15,337 bases of DNA, taken from NCBI GenBank assembly GCA_026770575.1, contig MU657335.1, forward strand, positions 90,288 to 105,624, written 5' to 3'. Source of the DNA: Pelagophyceae sp. CCMP2097 (taxonomy: Eukaryota; Sar; Pelagophyceae). The notes beneath the pieces were generated by a model, which was not told the origin of the DNA, did no database searches, and worked only from the letters and a program-made list of their open reading frames with translations. Below, piece after piece: positions 13,795 to 15,337 of the stretch; the stretch's first letter is position 1, and each line of letters opens with the position of its first letter. The position numbers were made by a program, and so were the translations under genes.

Positions 13795-13848
13795 GACCCT
13801 AAGGGCTTCATCGCTTCGTCTGCGGAGGCCCAAGCGATAGAGCCCTTA
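13795..13848. repeat. Related hairpin (copy 2)
   Basis: It shares GACCCTAAGGGCTTCATCGC with copy 1. AAGGGCTTCATCGCTT pairs with AAGCGATAGAGCCCTT with two mismatches around a short loop. Confidence 0.65.
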
Positions 13849-13973
13849 AAATCGAACGGGGCCCGAGTCGTTGCACCGCTCGAATTTTGCAGCGCCCCTG
13901 CGGCGTCCCGCGTGCCCCGGCGCCCACTGTGTCTCGAGGGTGGTGCCTCCTTCGCATGCTAGGGGCCCTGTCC

Positions 13974-15337
13974 ATGGGGAGACCAGACACCAACCTATAG
14001 ACACCAGAATCCCGTCTATACTTTGCAACGACGGCGTTTACACAGGCGGAGGCGGTGGCACGGCGATGCATCCAGACGCCGGCGGTGGCGTGGTGCTTCT
14101 CGGCCTTTTCGACTGAGGAACTTACGCGCCGGTACGTGCTCGTCGAGCACCTCGAGCAGGTGTACGGCCTCTCGCGCGAGCAGCTCGTGGCGGCAGCCAA
14201 AAAGGAGCCGCTCGTCTGTCACCTTTGCCGGTCCTTTAAAGTGGCCGGCCCGGACGGGAAGCGCGGCAATCCTATTACCCACATTGCGTTCAACCCCGAC
14301 GAGTGCTGCAAGCCGTCGCTCCCGGATCGTGCGACCGATGTCTTTGGCCCGGTGATGCGCGCCCAGAAGCGGCGGCGCAGCGACACGTCGCCGCCCGAGG
14401 AGGAGAGTCCGACTGCCGCCGCGCGGCAACAAGAAGCGTCGAAGTCGCCTGGCGGGGCAACTCCGAAGCCTCGGCTGCCATCGCGCCGGGTCAAGGGGAG
14501 GCACGGCGCCGGCGTCGTGGACGCGTTCGCCAACGCCAACACCGAGAGGGCCGTCGCGGCTCGGACCTTTTACAGGAACGAGCTCACCTTTCTGGAGGCG
14601 CAGTTGGAGGAGCGGGTGGAAGCGCGCCTCGCCGCCGAGGGCGCAAAGATGAAGCGAGACGCCGTCGCCAGCGTCGCAAAGGCCAACACGCTCGCGCGCT
14701 GGCAGTACGAGCGCAAAGCTACGACGCAGCTACAACTCGTCGAGGAGGCGCTGGCCGTGGAGCGCCGGCTCAACGCGGAAATGAAGACGCACGATTGGTG
14801 GGACTCGGAGGAGAACCTCTACGAACGGCAACGGTAAGCCAATGAGGATGTGCGAGCTGCCCAGGAGCGCGCCCACTCTGCCAAGACGCGCGCGGGCGCT
14901 GCCGACGCGCGGCACAACGAGGCTGCTTTAGCCGCCGACTCTGCGGCGCGGGCGTGCGGCCTCGAGTACGCCCGCTCTTTGGCGGCCGAGAAGCAAAAAG
15001 TCGCGGAGTCGACGTCTGAGCTCGCGGACTGCGTGCTGCTGCTGCAGCAGTCGACGGATACGTGCGACGCACGCAAGCGCGAGTGCCGGCGGAGCGGCAA
15101 AGAGCTCGCAAGCGTCCGCCAGAAGCTCGACGCTGTGACTGCCGATTTAGAAACGTCGTCCCTCCGGAAGCGCTGGCTCGAGTCGACCAACCAGTCGCTC
15201 TATGACCGCTTCGAGAACAAGGTCGCGCGCACCCGGGAGCTGCTGACGGAGGCGCGCCAGCATAAAATTGATGCTGCAGCGTCCGCGCGGACCCTCGTCG
15301 CTTCTCAGAAGCTGACGGCGCAGTTACAGGGCGCCGG
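13974..15337 (+). CDS. Long coiled-coil protein with CxxC…CC motif, partial, two in-frame TAR codons
   Basis: One plus-strand frame is coherent from ATG 13974 (in CCATGG) to the right edge, 454 codons. It is interrupted only by TAG at codon 9 (13998-14000) and TAA at codon 288 (14835-14837, context ENLYERQR[TAA]ANEDVRAAQE). The N-terminal part is helical. Cys82/Cys85 (VCHLC) and Cys111/Cys112 (DECC) could bind zinc. A basic/acidic patch (KRRRSD…PPEEE, about 130-145) looks like a nuclear signal and linker. From about residue 190 to the edge it is Glu/Ala/Arg/Leu/Gln-rich coiled coil. Without the TAG there is no ATG in frame before about 14355. The TAG could also be a splice-acceptor end (CCTATAG). 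The TAA is followed by the same frame for 167 codons. Short GT-AG introns from GGTAAG to the AGs within 90 bases do not preserve frame. No family is recognised; it may be a scaffold protein. Confidence 0.6.

Noticed and set aside
14834..14864. A possible 31-base intron starting at GGTAAG over the in-frame TAA
   Set aside because: It would shift the frame out of the clear coiled-coil sequence that follows.

Overview
The window looks like nuclear DNA of an unidentified microbial eukaryote. A GC-rich, repeat-laden background is interrupted by one visibly AT-rich block of about 6.1 kb (2830-8960). There are no bacterial operons, Shine-Dalgarno signals or CRISPR arrays. The background carries TATA-like boxes, simple repeats, foldback elements, Pol III-like boxes and retroelement remains. 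No host gene was recognised with enough certainty to name the organism.

Layout. Positions 1-216 (minus) hold the interior of an unrecognised coding region that runs off the left edge. Positions 693-2681 (minus) are a reverse transcriptase plus RNase H, most like the tyrosine-recombinase (DIRS/Ngaro-type) retrotransposons, broken by one in-frame TGA. Positions 2830-8960 are the AT-rich block. Its ends are a perfect 11-bp inverted repeat placed exactly where base composition switches. All its genes read on the minus strand with short spacers of almost only A and T: the end of an unknown gene, a very long fibre-like gene (36 collagen triplets, a LamG-like jelly-roll, six fibre repeats of about 24 residues, then unrecognised beta-rich sequence), a small basic protein, and a last small protein. 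This looks like a structural or attachment module of an endogenous DNA virus (giant-virus, Polinton-like or virophage-like), but no hallmark capsid, ATPase or polymerase gene is present. Positions 8961-9880 hold tRNA-like and direct repeats. Positions 9885-13448 form a roughly 3.56-kb element with terminal inverted repeats of about 490 bp, containing hairpins, a foldback MITE and fragments of coding sequence. Positions 13631-13848 hold two related hairpins. From 13974 to the right edge (plus) there is a long coiled-coil protein.

The main observation concerns the code. When the AT-rich block is read along its coherent protein frames, nearly twenty in-frame TAA or TAG codons appear, each at a place where glutamine would fit, and no in-frame TGA. 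Gene ends at 8723 and 3331 fall on TGA. The GC-rich coiled-coil gene shows the same pattern: one TAG and one TAA in an otherwise open frame of 454 codons. This suggests a TAA/TAG = Gln code, but C-to-T decay of CAA/CAG cannot be excluded from sequence alone. Frames in the block also slip at A/T homopolymers, and the retroelement is interrupted by TGA, so real decay or assembly error is present too. How the genes work together is inference: the block's products would together build a surface fibre or adhesin, while the rest of the window is mainly mobile DNA.
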